Source: Flavihumibacter rivuli | GTDB taxonomy: Bacteria; Bacteroidota; Bacteroidia; Chitinophagales; Chitinophagaceae | Assembly: GCF_018595685.2 (NCBI RefSeq) | Contig: NZ_CP092334.1 | Span: forward strand, 710,001-774,000 | Direction of reading: 5' to 3' | DNA length: 64,000 nucleotides | Shown: piece after piece, positions 35,175 to 44,229 of the stretch | Position numbering within the stretch: the stretch's first letter is position 1 | Layout: each line of letters starts with the position of its first letter | The notes under the pieces: model-generated | The model's input: only the letters and a program-made list of their open reading frames with translations | Told to the model about the DNA's origin: nothing | Databases searched by the model: none | Position numbers and translations under genes: made by a program

Positions 35175-35813
35175 ATGAGAGTTAAGGTTTGCGGCATGAC
35201 GCAGCTTGAACAAGTAGACCGCCTGGGCTCGCTGGGGGCTACTTTTGCAGGATTTATATTCTACCCCAAGAGCCCCAGGTACGTGTTGCGCTATATGACC
35301 ACCAGCCAGTTGAGGAAAGAGAATGCTATCAATAAGGTGGGGGTTTTTGTGAATTCGGGCCAGGATGAGGTGCTGCAAATGGTGGATGAATGCAGGTTGC
35401 ATATGGTGCAGCTGCATGGGGATGAAACCCCCAAGTATTGTGAACGGATCGCGGATTATGTATCGGTGGTAAAGGCTTTTCGGTTGAGCGACAATGATAG
35501 TATTGAATGGATGGTGCGCCCTTATATGGATGTGTGCGATATGTTCCTTTTCGATACCATGGGTGTTGGGTATGGGGGAACAGGAAAGAAGTTTGACTGG
35601 AACATACTCAGGGAGGTCAATGTAGGAAAGCCTTATTTCCTGAGTGGAGGTATAGAACCGGGCGATGTGCAAGCCTTGAAGGAGTTTGCGGTACAGGCGC
35701 AGGGCAAGGGATTCTTTGCCATTGATGTGAACAGTAAGTTCGAGACGAGTCCGGGTGTAAAGGACCTTGACCTTGTCGGGAATTTCATCAATGACCTGAA
35801 CAAAGGTCAGTAA
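35175..35813 (+). CDS. trpF: Phosphoribosylanthranilate isomerase
   Basis: 212-residue barrel performing the Amadori rearrangement in tryptophan synthesis. The catalytic Cys is at the start (RVKVCGMTQ, residue 6), the general acid Asp is in [18 protein letters not shown], and the phosphate sites are in [13 protein letters not shown] and [16 protein letters not shown]. The ATG at 35175 is well placed after a 50-nt gap. Confidence 0.94.
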   Translation: MRVKVCGMTQLEQVDRLGSLGATFAGFIFYPKSPRYVLRYMTTSQLRKENAINKVGVFVNSGQDEVLQMVDECRLHMVQLHGDETPKYCERIADYVSVVKAFRLSDNDSIEWMVRPYMDVCDMFLFDTMGVGYGGTGKKFDWNILREVNVGKPYFLSGGIEPGDVQALKEFAVQAQGKGFFAIDVNSKFETSPGVKDLDLVGNFINDLNKGQ

Positions 35814-35865
35814 TGAACAGGAATGGAAATCCAGTAGTACTGGGAAGCATAAAAGAAAAACGAGT

Positions 35866-37062
35866 ATGAATATGGAAACCTATCAGCAGCCTACGAGCCA
35901 GGGATATTATGGCAGGTTTGGTGGGGCTTATATCCCGGAAATGTTGCACCGCAATGTGGAAGAACTGCAGCGCCAATACCTGGAGATCATGGGTGATCCT
36001 GTATTCCAGCAGGAATTCAGGGAATTGCTGGCTGATTATGTGGGAAGGCCAACGCCATTATTCCTGGCGGAAAGGCTGAGTGAGAAACATCGTACCAATA
36101 TCTATCTCAAGCGCGAAGACCTCTGCCATACCGGTGCCCATAAGATCAATAATACGATCGGTCAGATCCTGCTGGCGCAACGATTGGGTAAACAGCGCAT
36201 CATTGCAGAAACCGGTGCCGGCCAGCACGGTGTGGCTACCGCTACTGTTTGTGCGTTGAAAGGGATCGAATGCATCGTGTACATGGGGGAGAAGGATATT
36301 GAACGCCAGGCACCCAATGTTGCCCGGATGAAGATGCTTGGCGCTAAGGTAGTGCCCGCCACCAGCGGCAGCAAGACCCTGAAGGATGCGACCAATGAAG
36401 CTATCCGCGATTGGATCAATCACCCCAATGATACCCATTACATCATCGGTAGTGTGGTAGGGCCACACCCGTATCCCGATATGGTGGCAAGGTTCCAGAG
36501 TGTGATCAGTGAAGAGATCCGCAAGCAATTGCAGCAGAAGACAGGCAGGGAATTGCCAACGCATGTGATCGCCTGTGTGGGCGGAGGTTCCAATGCGGCA
36601 GGGGCCTTCTATCATTTCCTTGACGAACTGGAAGTGAAACTGGTGGCTGTTGAAGCAGCCGGCCATGGCGTGCATTCAGGTTTGAGCGCTGCCACCACCG
36701 CTTTGGGTAAGCCCGGCATCCTGCATGGCAGTAAGAGCCTGCTGATGCAGACTGCAGACGGACAGGTGGTAGAGCCCCATAGCATATCTGCCGGCCTGGA
36801 TTATCCGGGTATCGGTCCCTTGCATGCCCATCTTTTTGAAAGTGGAAGGGGTACCTTCCTCAGTGCCACTGATGATGAGGCCTTGCAGTCGGCTTTTGAA
36901 GTAGCCCGCCTGGAAGGGATCATACCGGCGCTGGAAACTGCGCATGCTTTCGCGGCTTTGAACCAGCTCGAGTTTAAGCCAACCGATAATGTGGTAGTGT
37001 GCCTGAGCGGCAGGGGCGATAAGGACCTGGCTACCTATATGAAGGCAATGGATATGGCCTGA
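35866..37062 (+). CDS. trpB: Tryptophan synthase beta chain
   Basis: PLP enzyme of 398 residues that condenses indole with serine. The start [17 protein letters not shown] is typical of TrpB1. The Schiff-base Lys is in [19 protein letters not shown] near residue 95. [17 protein letters not shown] and [15 protein letters not shown] bind cofactor phosphate, and [12 protein letters not shown] ends the active site. ATGs at 35866 and 35872 are both possible. A GNAT gene, not trpA, follows. Confidence 0.96.
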   Translation: MNMETYQQPTSQGYYGRFGGAYIPEMLHRNVEELQRQYLEIMGDPVFQQEFRELLADYVGRPTPLFLAERLSEKHRTNIYLKREDLCHTGAHKINNTIGQILLAQRLGKQRIIAETGAGQHGVATATVCALKGIECIVYMGEKDIERQAPNVARMKMLGAKVVPATSGSKTLKDATNEAIRDWINHPNDTHYIIGSVVGPHPYPDMVARFQSVISEEIRKQLQQKTGRELPTHVIACVGGGSNAAGAFYHFLDELEVKLVAVEAAGHGVHSGLSAATTALGKPGILHGSKSLLMQTADGQVVEPHSISAGLDYPGIGPLHAHLFESGRGTFLSATDDEALQSAFEVARLEGIIPALETAHAFAALNQLEFKPTDNVVVCLSGRGDKDLATYMKAMDMA

Positions 37063-37139
37063 GAACAACCCGATGGAATTGCCTTGCATGCATGCAGGAA
37101 TGTCTATGGGAATGCTATTGTACTTTGATAAAATGAACA

Positions 37140-37610
37140 ATGAAACCGAATCCTGATATCAGCATCCAGCCTTTCGCAACGGCATATGCCGGGGAATTTG
37201 CCAGGTTGAATAAGGCCTGGCTGGAGAAATATTTTTTTGTAGAGCCGATCGATGAAGCCATGCTGGCAGACCCGCAATCCTTCTTCCTGGATAAGGGTGG
37301 CCATATCTTCTTCGCAGTTGAAGGGGAAAAGGTTGTAGGATGTTTTGCATTGTTGAAGTCGGGCCCTGATTTTTTTGAGCTCTCCAAGATGGCGGTGGAT
37401 GAATCTGTCCAGGGTTTGGGAATTGGCCAGAAGCTCCTGGTCTTCGCTATTGAAGAAGCCAAACGCCTAGGGGCAGGCAAACTCGTGCTCTACACCCATT
37501 CCAAATTGCAGCCCGCTATCCATCTCTATCGGAAGAATGGGTTCAGGGAAGTGCCGGTTGGGGATTCGGTGTACAAGCGTAGCGATATGAAAATGGAATT
37601 GGTCTATTGA
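37140..37610 (+). CDS. GNAT N-acetyltransferase within the trp operon
   Basis: 156-residue acetyltransferase. The acetyl-CoA motif A is MAVDESVQGLGIGQKLLVFAIEEAKR (Q/RxxGxG/A present as QGLGIG), and the C-terminal YRKNGFREVPVG is the usual motif B. The substrate is unknown. It lies between trpB and trpA with 77 and 26 nt gaps on the same strand, so it must be co-transcribed. The N-terminal half (EFARLNKAWLEKYFFVEPID) resembles the short PhnO/RimI-like branch. Confidence 0.88.
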   Translation: MKPNPDISIQPFATAYAGEFARLNKAWLEKYFFVEPIDEAMLADPQSFFLDKGGHIFFAVEGEKVVGCFALLKSGPDFFELSKMAVDESVQGLGIGQKLLVFAIEEAKRLGAGKLVLYTHSKLQPAIHLYRKNGFREVPVGDSVYKRSDMKMELVY

Positions 37611-37636
37611 TTAAAGAAGAAATGAATTGTCAATAA

Positions 37637-38407
37637 ATGAGCAGGATTAAGCAAGTATTCGAGAAAAAACAACAGCGGGTGTTGAATGTGTATTGTACTG
37701 CGGGGTTTCCCGAATTGAACAGTACAGTGGAGGTGATGGAGTCGCTGCAGGAGAATGGCGCCGACCTTATAGAATTGGGGATGCCCTATAGCGACCCCTT
37801 GGCAGATGGCCCGGTGATCCAGGCCAGCAGTTCAGTGGCGCTCGCCAATGGTATGACCATTGCGGTGTTGTTCGAACAACTGAAGGCCATGAGGCCCCGG
37901 ATCAAGGTCCCTGTGATCCTGATGGGCTATATGAACCCAGTATTGCAATATGGCTTTGAAAGGTTTTGTTCAGATGCGGCTGCTGTTGGAGTGGATGGAT
38001 TGATCCTGCCTGACCTGCCGGAATATGAATTTGAAATGGAATATGGTCCAATAATCCGAAAGTACGGACTCGACTTCATTTTCCTGGTAACCCCGGAAAC
38101 CTCAACTGATCGGGTAAGGAAACTGGACCAGTTGAGTGCCGGGTTCCTCTATGCTGTGTCTTCTTCTTCCACAACCGGAACGGATAAGCAGATGGAAGAT
38201 GTGAGCCAATACCTCAACAGGCTTAAGGCCATGCAACTGAGTAATCCTATCCTGGTAGGCTTTGGCATCAAGGATAAGGCGAGTTTTGATGCAGCCTGCG
38301 CCCATGCAAATGGTGCCATCATCGGGTCAGCCTTTATCAAGGCGCTCGAAGGCGGAGGGGCAACCCGGGATAAAGTAAAAACATTTTTGAACCAGGTCTT
38401 ATCCTGA
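37637..38407 (+). CDS. trpA: Tryptophan synthase alpha chain
   Basis: Cleaves indole-3-glycerol phosphate to indole for TrpB. The general-base Glu is in ADLIELGMPYSDPLADGPVIQ near residue 45, the catalytic Asp is in GLILPDLPEYEFE near 120, and VGFGIKDKASFD binds phosphate. The 256-residue length is normal. It ends only 8 nt before hisH, which joins the trp genes to the second his block. Confidence 0.95.
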   Translation: MSRIKQVFEKKQQRVLNVYCTAGFPELNSTVEVMESLQENGADLIELGMPYSDPLADGPVIQASSSVALANGMTIAVLFEQLKAMRPRIKVPVILMGYMNPVLQYGFERFCSDAAAVGVDGLILPDLPEYEFEMEYGPIIRKYGLDFIFLVTPETSTDRVRKLDQLSAGFLYAVSSSSTTGTDKQMEDVSQYLNRLKAMQLSNPILVGFGIKDKASFDAACAHANGAIIGSAFIKALEGGGATRDKVKTFLNQVLS

Positions 38408-38415
38408 AAACCGGA

Positions 38416-39012
38416 ATGATGAAACTGGCGATAGTAAAATATAATGCAGGCAATATCCAGAGTGTCCTATATGCGCTGGAAAGGATTGGCGCATCGGCCA
38501 TTGTTACCGATGACCAGGAGGTGCTTCGAACTTCCGATAAAGTGATCTTTCCCGGTGTAGGGGAGGCCAGTACGGCCATGCAGTACCTGAGGGAAAGGGA
38601 ATTGGATAAATTGATCGTGGGCCTGAAACAGCCTGTCCTGGGCATCTGCCTGGGCATGCAACTGATGTGCCGCCATTCTGAAGAGAATGATACGGAATGC
38701 CTGGGGATATTTGATGAGGAAGTGAAAATGTTCCGCCCCAAAGATACTTCCCTGAAGGTGCCGCAGATCGGCTGGAACAATATCTATAACCTGAAGACCC
38801 CGCTGTTACAGGGGTTGCCGGAGAACTCCTATTGCTATTTCGTGCATGGTTTTTATGCTGCGCTGGGGGAACATACCATCGCGACGGCCGATTATGTGCA
38901 GCCATACAGTGCCGGGCTGCACAAGGATAATTTTTATGGATTGCAGTTCCATCCGGAGAAATCAGCCGCTGTAGGGGAAAGGATCCTGAAGAATTTTATT
39001 GAATTGGTTTGA
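38416..39012 (+). CDS. hisH: Imidazole glycerol phosphate synthase, glutaminase subunit
   Basis: Supplies ammonia to HisF. Class I amidotransferase of 198 residues with the start MKLAIVKYNAGNIQSVLYAL, oxyanion motif FPGVGEASTAM, nucleophile Cys in VLGICLGMQLMCRHSE near residue 78, and the His/Glu pair in LQFHPEKSAAVG. It begins the second half of the his pathway genes, directly behind trpA. The next his gene, hisA, is two genes away. Confidence 0.95.
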   Translation: MMKLAIVKYNAGNIQSVLYALERIGASAIVTDDQEVLRTSDKVIFPGVGEASTAMQYLRERELDKLIVGLKQPVLGICLGMQLMCRHSEENDTECLGIFDEEVKMFRPKDTSLKVPQIGWNNIYNLKTPLLQGLPENSYCYFVHGFYAALGEHTIATADYVQPYSAGLHKDNFYGLQFHPEKSAAVGERILKNFIELV

Positions 39013-39090
39013 TGCTGCCTTTCTTGAATTATATAAGCAATTGCCATAATTCTATTACGATCAGCGAAGGCAAATTGACAAACTTTATCC

Positions 39091-40506
39091 ATGGAAAATA
39101 AGTTTTACCAAGACCTGGAAGTTTTACCAGGCATATTGAAAGATACGCTGGACCTCAGCCTGGGGTACCTGAATGGTTTAGATGGCCGGAAAACTGCCGT
39201 GCATCCCACAACCATTGACTGGCCTTCCATCCCGGATGCCGGTCTGGGAGCACAACAGGCTGCCAGGGTTTTCGAGGAGAAGTTCCTGCCCTTTATCGTG
39301 GCCTCTTCCGGTCCCCGCTATTGGGGCTATGTTACAGGCGGAACAACCCCTGCCGCAATAGCAGGCGATTGGCTGGCTACAGTATTTGACCAGAATACCC
39401 AAAGCACGATCAGTAGTGCGGGTGATTGTTCAGCACTATTGGAATTGCAGACGGTTAAGTTGTTGCTGGACCTGTTCGGCTTGCCCGATGATTTCATCGG
39501 CGGCTTTGTAACAGGCGCTACCATGTCCAATTTTTCTGGTCTGGCTGTTGCGCGGCAATGGTATGGGAAGCAGTTGGGAATCGATATTGCCAGGGAAGGC
39601 CTGCGCAGGGATCTCACCATCTATGCGGCCACTCCCCATTCCAGTAGCATCAAGGCCCTGGCCATGTTGGGCATAGGCAGTAAGAATGTATTGTTGGTTC
39701 CCTGCCTGCCTGATCGGGAAGCGATGGATATGGATGCGTTGGAAGCCATGTTGCCGGAGGACGAGGACGAACCCTTCATCATCATTGCCAGTGGCGGTAC
39801 CGTGAATTCTGTTGACTTCGATGATATGCAGCGCCTGAAGGCCATTCGCAGCAAAAGGAAATGCTGGTTGCATATTGATGCAGCTTTCGGTGGCTTTGCG
39901 GCCTGCTCACCAGCTTTTTCCCATTTGCTGCAAGGCTGGGAAGTGGCAGATAGCATTACCATTGATTTCCATAAATGGCTCAATGTACCCTATGATTCAG
40001 CCATCATCCTGACCCGCAAGGAGCATGCGCAATTGCAGGTGCAGACCTTCCAGAACGCCGCAGCACCTTATCTGGGCGATCCTTTGGAAAAGTTCAGTTA
40101 CCTGAATTTTGGCCCGGAAAATTCGAGGCGATTCAGGGCATTACCGGCATGGTTCAGCCTGATGGCCTATGGCAAGGAGGGCTATCGCTGGCTGGTGGAA
40201 GAGGATATCCGGTTGGCCAGGTCCCTTGGGGAAAAACTGGTCAATACCGGTTATTTCAGCCTGCTGGCACCGGTCAGGTTGAATACGGTTTGTTTTACCA
40301 TTGCCGATCAACACCATGATAAAGTGAAGAATGCCGACCTCCTGGCTGAATTGAATAAGGAAGGGAAGGTCTTCATGACCCCCACTGTTTATAAGGGGCA
40401 TCATGGTATCAGGGCTGCCCTGGTCAATTACCGGACCAGTGATAAAGACCTGCACATAGCAGTAGAAGCTATGGTGACGGCCCTAAAAAAATTGATGCAA
40501 TCCTGA
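39091..40506 (+). CDS. PLP-dependent group II decarboxylase (aromatic amino acid/glutamate decarboxylase family)
   Basis: 471-residue fold type I decarboxylase. The Schiff-base Lys is in ITIDFHKWLNVPYDSAI near residue 299 and the cofactor Asp is in HIDAAFGGFAACS near 267. GGTTPAAIAGDWLATVFDQN and FVTGATMSNFSGL match the group II family (DOPA/tryptophan, glutamate, diaminobutyrate decarboxylases). Substrate is not fixed by sequence; the place in a His/Trp operon makes tryptophan, histidine or another aromatic amino acid attractive but unproved. It is 78 nt after hisH and 3 nt before a GNAT gene. Confidence 0.85.
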   Translation: MENKFYQDLEVLPGILKDTLDLSLGYLNGLDGRKTAVHPTTIDWPSIPDAGLGAQQAARVFEEKFLPFIVASSGPRYWGYVTGGTTPAAIAGDWLATVFDQNTQSTISSAGDCSALLELQTVKLLLDLFGLPDDFIGGFVTGATMSNFSGLAVARQWYGKQLGIDIAREGLRRDLTIYAATPHSSSIKALAMLGIGSKNVLLVPCLPDREAMDMDALEAMLPEDEDEPFIIIASGGTVNSVDFDDMQRLKAIRSKRKCWLHIDAAFGGFAACSPAFSHLLQGWEVADSITIDFHKWLNVPYDSAIILTRKEHAQLQVQTFQNAAAPYLGDPLEKFSYLNFGPENSRRFRALPAWFSLMAYGKEGYRWLVEEDIRLARSLGEKLVNTGYFSLLAPVRLNTVCFTIADQHHDKVKNADLLAELNKEGKVFMTPTVYKGHHGIRAALVNYRTSDKDLHIAVEAMVTALKKLMQS

Positions 40507-40509
40507 GCG

Positions 40510-40926
40510 ATGGAAAATGTCAGGATCATTGAAGTGCCGCTGGAAACCATTTGGAGGATCAGGAGGGAAGTAATGTATCCTGGTCATGAACCTGATTTCG
40601 TGAAGCTGATGGGCGATGACCAGGCATCCCATCTGGGACTGGAGGTGGATGGCAGGGTGGTTTCGGTGCTCTCCCTATTTCCCGAGGGAAAGCGGATGCA
40701 ATTCAGGAAATTTGCCACCCTGGTGGATGAACAGGGAAAGGGGTTTGGCACCAGGCTCTTATCCCATGTGATGGAGTCAGCGGCCATTAATGGATATGAA
40801 TTCATTTGGTGCAATGCCCGCCTGTCAGCTATATCCCTTTACAGGAGGTTAGGGATGGAACAGAAAGGTGGGATTTTTCGGAAGCATGGGATAGAATATG
40901 TTATCATGGAAAAACAATTACAATAA
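40510..40926 (+). CDS. GNAT N-acetyltransferase
   Basis: 138-residue acetyltransferase. Motif A is FRKFATLVDEQGKGFGTRLLSHVMESA (QGKGFG), and YRRLGMEQKGGIFRKHGIEYV is the C-terminal end. The GNAT fold begins with IWRIRREVMYPGHEPDFVKL, a pattern of the ElaA/YitI-like branch. It is sandwiched with 3 and 5 nt gaps between the decarboxylase and hisA, which suggests a functional link with the decarboxylase, for example acetylation of an amine product; this is inference. Confidence 0.85.
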   Translation: MENVRIIEVPLETIWRIRREVMYPGHEPDFVKLMGDDQASHLGLEVDGRVVSVLSLFPEGKRMQFRKFATLVDEQGKGFGTRLLSHVMESAAINGYEFIWCNARLSAISLYRRLGMEQKGGIFRKHGIEYVIMEKQLQ

Positions 40927-40931
40927 GACCG

Positions 40932-41654
40932 ATGGAAATAATACCCGCAATAGACATCATAGACGGAAAATGCGTGAGGCTTACAGAAGGGGACTATTCC
41001 CAGAAGAAGATCTATAATGAGCAACCACTGGAAGTGGCCAGGATGTTTGAGGATGCCGGTTTGAAAAGGCTGCATCTCGTAGACCTGGATGGTGCAAAGG
41101 CTGGAGCAGTGAAGAACTGGAAAGTATTGGAGGCTATTGCCGGTAAGACATCGCTGGTGATCGATTTTGGTGGTGGTATCAAAACGGAGCAGGACGTTGC
41201 CATTGTTTTCAATTCCGGTGCAGCCCTTGCCACCGTGGGAAGTATTGCCGTAAAGGATGAAGCAGCACTTTTGGAATGGTTCAACAAATTTGGCGTAGGT
41301 AAGTTCCTGTTGGGGGCAGATGTGAAGAATGAAAAGATCGCTGTAGGCGGCTGGCTGGAAACAACAGATATCTGGATCTATGATTTTATCGAAAAATATT
41401 TTGGCCATGGCATCAGGCAATTGTTCTGTACTGATGTAAGCAAGGACGGCAGGCTGGAAGGTCCCTCCACGGAATTGTACCGCAATATTGTGTCCAAGTT
41501 CCCGGACCTTCACTTTATTGCCAGTGGCGGGGTAAGTTCACTTGCTGACCTGGAAGCCTTGCAGGAAGCCGGTTGCAAGGGGGCTATTGTAGGCAAGGCC
41601 ATTTATGAGAACAGGATTTCCCTGGATGAGTTGAAAAAATTCACAGGGCTTTGA
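40932..41654 (+). CDS. hisA: ProFAR isomerase
   Basis: 240-residue barrel that converts ProFAR to PRFAR. The first catalytic Asp is in IIPAIDIIDGKCVRLTEGDY (residue 8), the second in LFCTDVSKDGRLEGPS near 130; FGGGIKT and IASGGVSSLADLE bind the two phosphates. The open frame reaches back to 40806 inside the GNAT gene, but the family begins at the ATG of 40932, 5 nt after the GNAT stop. Confidence 0.95.
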   Translation: MEIIPAIDIIDGKCVRLTEGDYSQKKIYNEQPLEVARMFEDAGLKRLHLVDLDGAKAGAVKNWKVLEAIAGKTSLVIDFGGGIKTEQDVAIVFNSGAALATVGSIAVKDEAALLEWFNKFGVGKFLLGADVKNEKIAVGGWLETTDIWIYDFIEKYFGHGIRQLFCTDVSKDGRLEGPSTELYRNIVSKFPDLHFIASGGVSSLADLEALQEAGCKGAIVGKAIYENRISLDELKKFTGL

Positions 41655-41684
41655 TGAATAACGTTAACGTATAAATGAAATATT

Positions 41685-42443
41685 GTGCTGACCAAAAGGA
41701 TAATTCCCTGCCTGGATATCAAGGATGGCCGCACCGTTAAAGGTGTGAATTTTGAGAATATCCGCGATGCCGGTGACCCGGTGGAACTGGGTGCGTTGTA
41801 TGCCCGGCAGGGAGCTGATGAACTGGTATTCCTGGATATAACGGCTACCAATGAACGCAGGAAGACCCTGAGCGAACTGGTGAACAGGATCGCCCACCAT
41901 ATCAATATACCCTTTACAGTTGGTGGCGGCATCAGCAGCGTGGAAGATGTACAGGTGCTGCTGCAGAATGGTGCAGATAAGATATCGGTGAACACGGCTG
42001 CCTTCCGGAATCCCCAACTGGTGGCCGACCTGGCAAGGGAATTCGGCAGCCAATGTGTGGTGCTGGCCATTGATACCAGGAAGGAAGAGGATGGCGAGTG
42101 GTATGTTTACCTGAACGGGGGAAGGGTGAAGACTGATACCAAATGCTTCGACTGGGCCAAAAAGGCTGTGGACCTGGGAGCAGGCGAGATCCTCCTGACC
42201 TCCATGAACAACGATGGAACCAAGCAAGGTTTTGCATTGGATATCACCCGCGAATTGTCCGACAGGCTTTCTGTCCCTGTCATCGCTAGTGGCGGAGGGG
42301 GTACCTTGGAGCATTTCGTTGATGTATTCAATGAGGGCCATGCAGATGCCGCCCTTGCTGCCAGTATCTTCCATTTCAAGGAGATCGCCATTCCTGACCT
42401 CAAGCAATACCTGGGTTCAAAGGGTATTGTGGTGAGGCGCTAA
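41685..42443 (+). CDS. hisF: Imidazole glycerol phosphate synthase, cyclase subunit
   Basis: 252-residue barrel that makes IGP and AICAR with ammonia from HisH. The catalytic Asp residues are in [19 protein letters not shown] (residue 11) and [13 protein letters not shown] near 130. [13 protein letters not shown] and [14 protein letters not shown] bind phosphate. The start is GTG (GTGCTGACC), the only start that keeps the family N-terminus. Confidence 0.95.
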   Translation: MLTKRIIPCLDIKDGRTVKGVNFENIRDAGDPVELGALYARQGADELVFLDITATNERRKTLSELVNRIAHHINIPFTVGGGISSVEDVQVLLQNGADKISVNTAAFRNPQLVADLAREFGSQCVVLAIDTRKEEDGEWYVYLNGGRVKTDTKCFDWAKKAVDLGAGEILLTSMNNDGTKQGFALDITRELSDRLSVPVIASGGGGTLEHFVDVFNEGHADAALAASIFHFKEIAIPDLKQYLGSKGIVVRR

Positions 42444-42501
42444 AACGGTAACGGCTATGAAGCGCCGGCCTAATGTTGTAAATTAGCATTGAAGCAATAC
42501 C

Positions 42502-43098
42502 ATGAAAGTAGATTTTGCAAAGTTTAGCGACGGACTCGTTCCTGCCATCATCCAGGATAATATGACCAATAAGGTCCTGATGTTGGGTTTTATGAATGAG
42601 GAGGCGCTGAAGAAAACAGAAGAGACCGGTAAAGTGACCTTTTTTTCCCGTTCCAAAAACAGGCTCTGGACAAAGGGAGAGGAGAGTGGCCATTTCCTGG
42701 AGTTGAAGTCCATGGCAGTAGATTGCGATAACGATACCTTACTGATAAAGGCCCATCCCCATGGTCCTACCTGCCATACCGGGGCGGATACCTGCTGGAG
42801 CGAAAGGAACCATTCCGATGATTTCCTCTTTTACCTGGAAGACATCATTGACCTCCGCAAGCAGGCATCCCCGGATGCCTCCTATGTAGCCAAATTATTC
42901 TCACGCGGTTTGAATAAGATCGCCCAGAAAGTAGGGGAGGAAGCGGTGGAATTGGTGATAGAATCCATGGATAACAACGACTCCCTGTTCCTGAATGAGG
43001 CTGCTGACCTGCTCTTCCATTATTTGCTTTTGCTTAACGCCAAAGGATTTAGATTGCAGGATGTGCTGGAGGTATTAAAAGACAGACACTCAAAATGA
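42502..43098 (+). CDS. hisI: Bifunctional PR-AMP cyclohydrolase / PR-ATP pyrophosphatase
   Basis: HisIE fusion of 198 residues catalysing steps two and three of histidine synthesis. The HisI part has MLGFMNEEALKKTEETGKVT, FFSRSKNRLWTKGEESGH and the zinc site GPTCHTGADTCW. The HisE part starts near residue 110 with the MazG-like helices (SYVAKLFSRGLNKIAQKVGEEAVELVIE). It ends the his genes; a TlpA-like gene follows after 3 nt. Confidence 0.95.
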   Translation: MKVDFAKFSDGLVPAIIQDNMTNKVLMLGFMNEEALKKTEETGKVTFFSRSKNRLWTKGEESGHFLELKSMAVDCDNDTLLIKAHPHGPTCHTGADTCWSERNHSDDFLFYLEDIIDLRKQASPDASYVAKLFSRGLNKIAQKVGEEAVELVIESMDNNDSLFLNEAADLLFHYLLLLNAKGFRLQDVLEVLKDRHSK

Positions 43099-43101
43099 TC
43101 T

Positions 43102-44181
43102 ATGAATAAATTATCCGTGCTACTGGCCCTTGTTCCTTTCTTTTCCTACGCACAGGAAAAGAATTTCCATATCAGGGGTAATGTAAAGGGCTTACAGGAT
43201 AGATCAATGGTGTGTATCACCAATCCTGACAATCCCGGCGATACCCTTGCCAAGGCCTTTGCAACCGGTGAAAGCTTTGAATTAAAAGGAAGTTTTCCGG
43301 AAACAAAACTCTACAACCTTGCCTTCCAGCCTGGTGATAAGAAGGGTCTGTATTTTCTGGGAAACGGTACCATTGGCATGGTAGGCGATATCCAGCAGGT
43401 GCAGGAAATGGTGATCACCGGAGCTCCCTCCCATGATGTTTTCAACCAGTTCCGCAAGGGATTCGAACCCCTTTTCAAGCGGTATAGCCAGTTGAGTGAA
43501 ACAGCGAACAGGACAGGGGTAAATGATAGCCTGATGGGATTGTACCGGCAGTTGGTGACCCAGATGACTAATACTTCTGAAAGCTTTGCGACCACCCATA
43601 AGAACAGTCCGGTCGCGCCTTTCATGTGGGTGACCACTATGCAGGTGGTGGATAATATGGACCTGGTGGAAAAGAGCTTCCTTGCGATGAGCCCCGAGGT
43701 CCAGAATAGTTTCTATGGCAGGTACCTCAATGCCCAGATAGCGGAAAGCAAGATCGGTAAGGTAGGAACCATGGCCATGGACTTTTCCCAGAATGATACA
43801 ACGGGTAAACCGGTGAGCCTTTCTTCCTTCAGGGGGAAATATGTGCTGGTTGATTTTTGGGCAAGTTGGTGCGGACCTTGCCGCCAGGAGAACCCCAACG
43901 TAGTAAAAGCGTATAACCGTTTCCGCAGTAAGAACTTTACCGTGCTGGGTGTATCCCTCGACCGGGAACGCGATCGCTGGCTGAAGGCGATCAAGGACGA
44001 CCGGCTGGACTGGACCCATGTAAGCGACCTCAAGTTCTGGCAGAATGCAGTAGCGGTTCAATACAAGGTTCAATCCATTCCCCAGAACCTATTGATCGAC
44101 CCCAATGGGAAGATCATAGCGAAGAACCTGAGGGGGGAAGACCTTCAATCGAAACTATGCGAATTATTAGGGTGTGAATAA
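43102..44181 (+). CDS. TlpA-like thioredoxin with DUF4369 domain
   Basis: Exported thiol-disulfide protein of 359 residues with signal peptide MNKLSVLLALVPFFSYAQ. Residues 20-110 match DUF4369 (FHIRGNVKGLQDRSMVCITN), a Bacteroidota-specific domain. The C-terminal thioredoxin domain has DFWASWCGPCRQENP near residue 257. It probably acts in periplasmic disulfide or cytochrome maturation. It is the last gene of the trp-his operon (3 nt after hisIE) and has no evident tie to amino acid synthesis. Confidence 0.88.
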   Translation: MNKLSVLLALVPFFSYAQEKNFHIRGNVKGLQDRSMVCITNPDNPGDTLAKAFATGESFELKGSFPETKLYNLAFQPGDKKGLYFLGNGTIGMVGDIQQVQEMVITGAPSHDVFNQFRKGFEPLFKRYSQLSETANRTGVNDSLMGLYRQLVTQMTNTSESFATTHKNSPVAPFMWVTTMQVVDNMDLVEKSFLAMSPEVQNSFYGRYLNAQIAESKIGKVGTMAMDFSQNDTTGKPVSLSSFRGKYVLVDFWASWCGPCRQENPNVVKAYNRFRSKNFTVLGVSLDRERDRWLKAIKDDRLDWTHVSDLKFWQNAVAVQYKVQSIPQNLLIDPNGKIIAKNLRGEDLQSKLCELLGCE

Positions 44182-44186
44182 GCAAT

Positions 44187-44225
44187 AAAAAAAGTCCGGC
44201 GATCAAAAGATTCCGGACTTTTTTT
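44187..44225. terminator. Bidirectional terminator after the trp-his operon
   Basis: Stem AAAAAAAGTCCGG / CCGGACTTTTTTT with a 13-nt loop, between tlpA and the convergent M14 peptidase gene. It shares the GTCCGG core with the hisB terminator. Confidence 0.92.
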
Positions 44226-44229
44226 ATGC

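Noticed and set aside
40806..40931. N-terminal extension of HisA into the GNAT gene
   Set aside because: The 42 extra residues overlap the GNAT frame and do not match the HisA family, which begins at the ATG of 40932.
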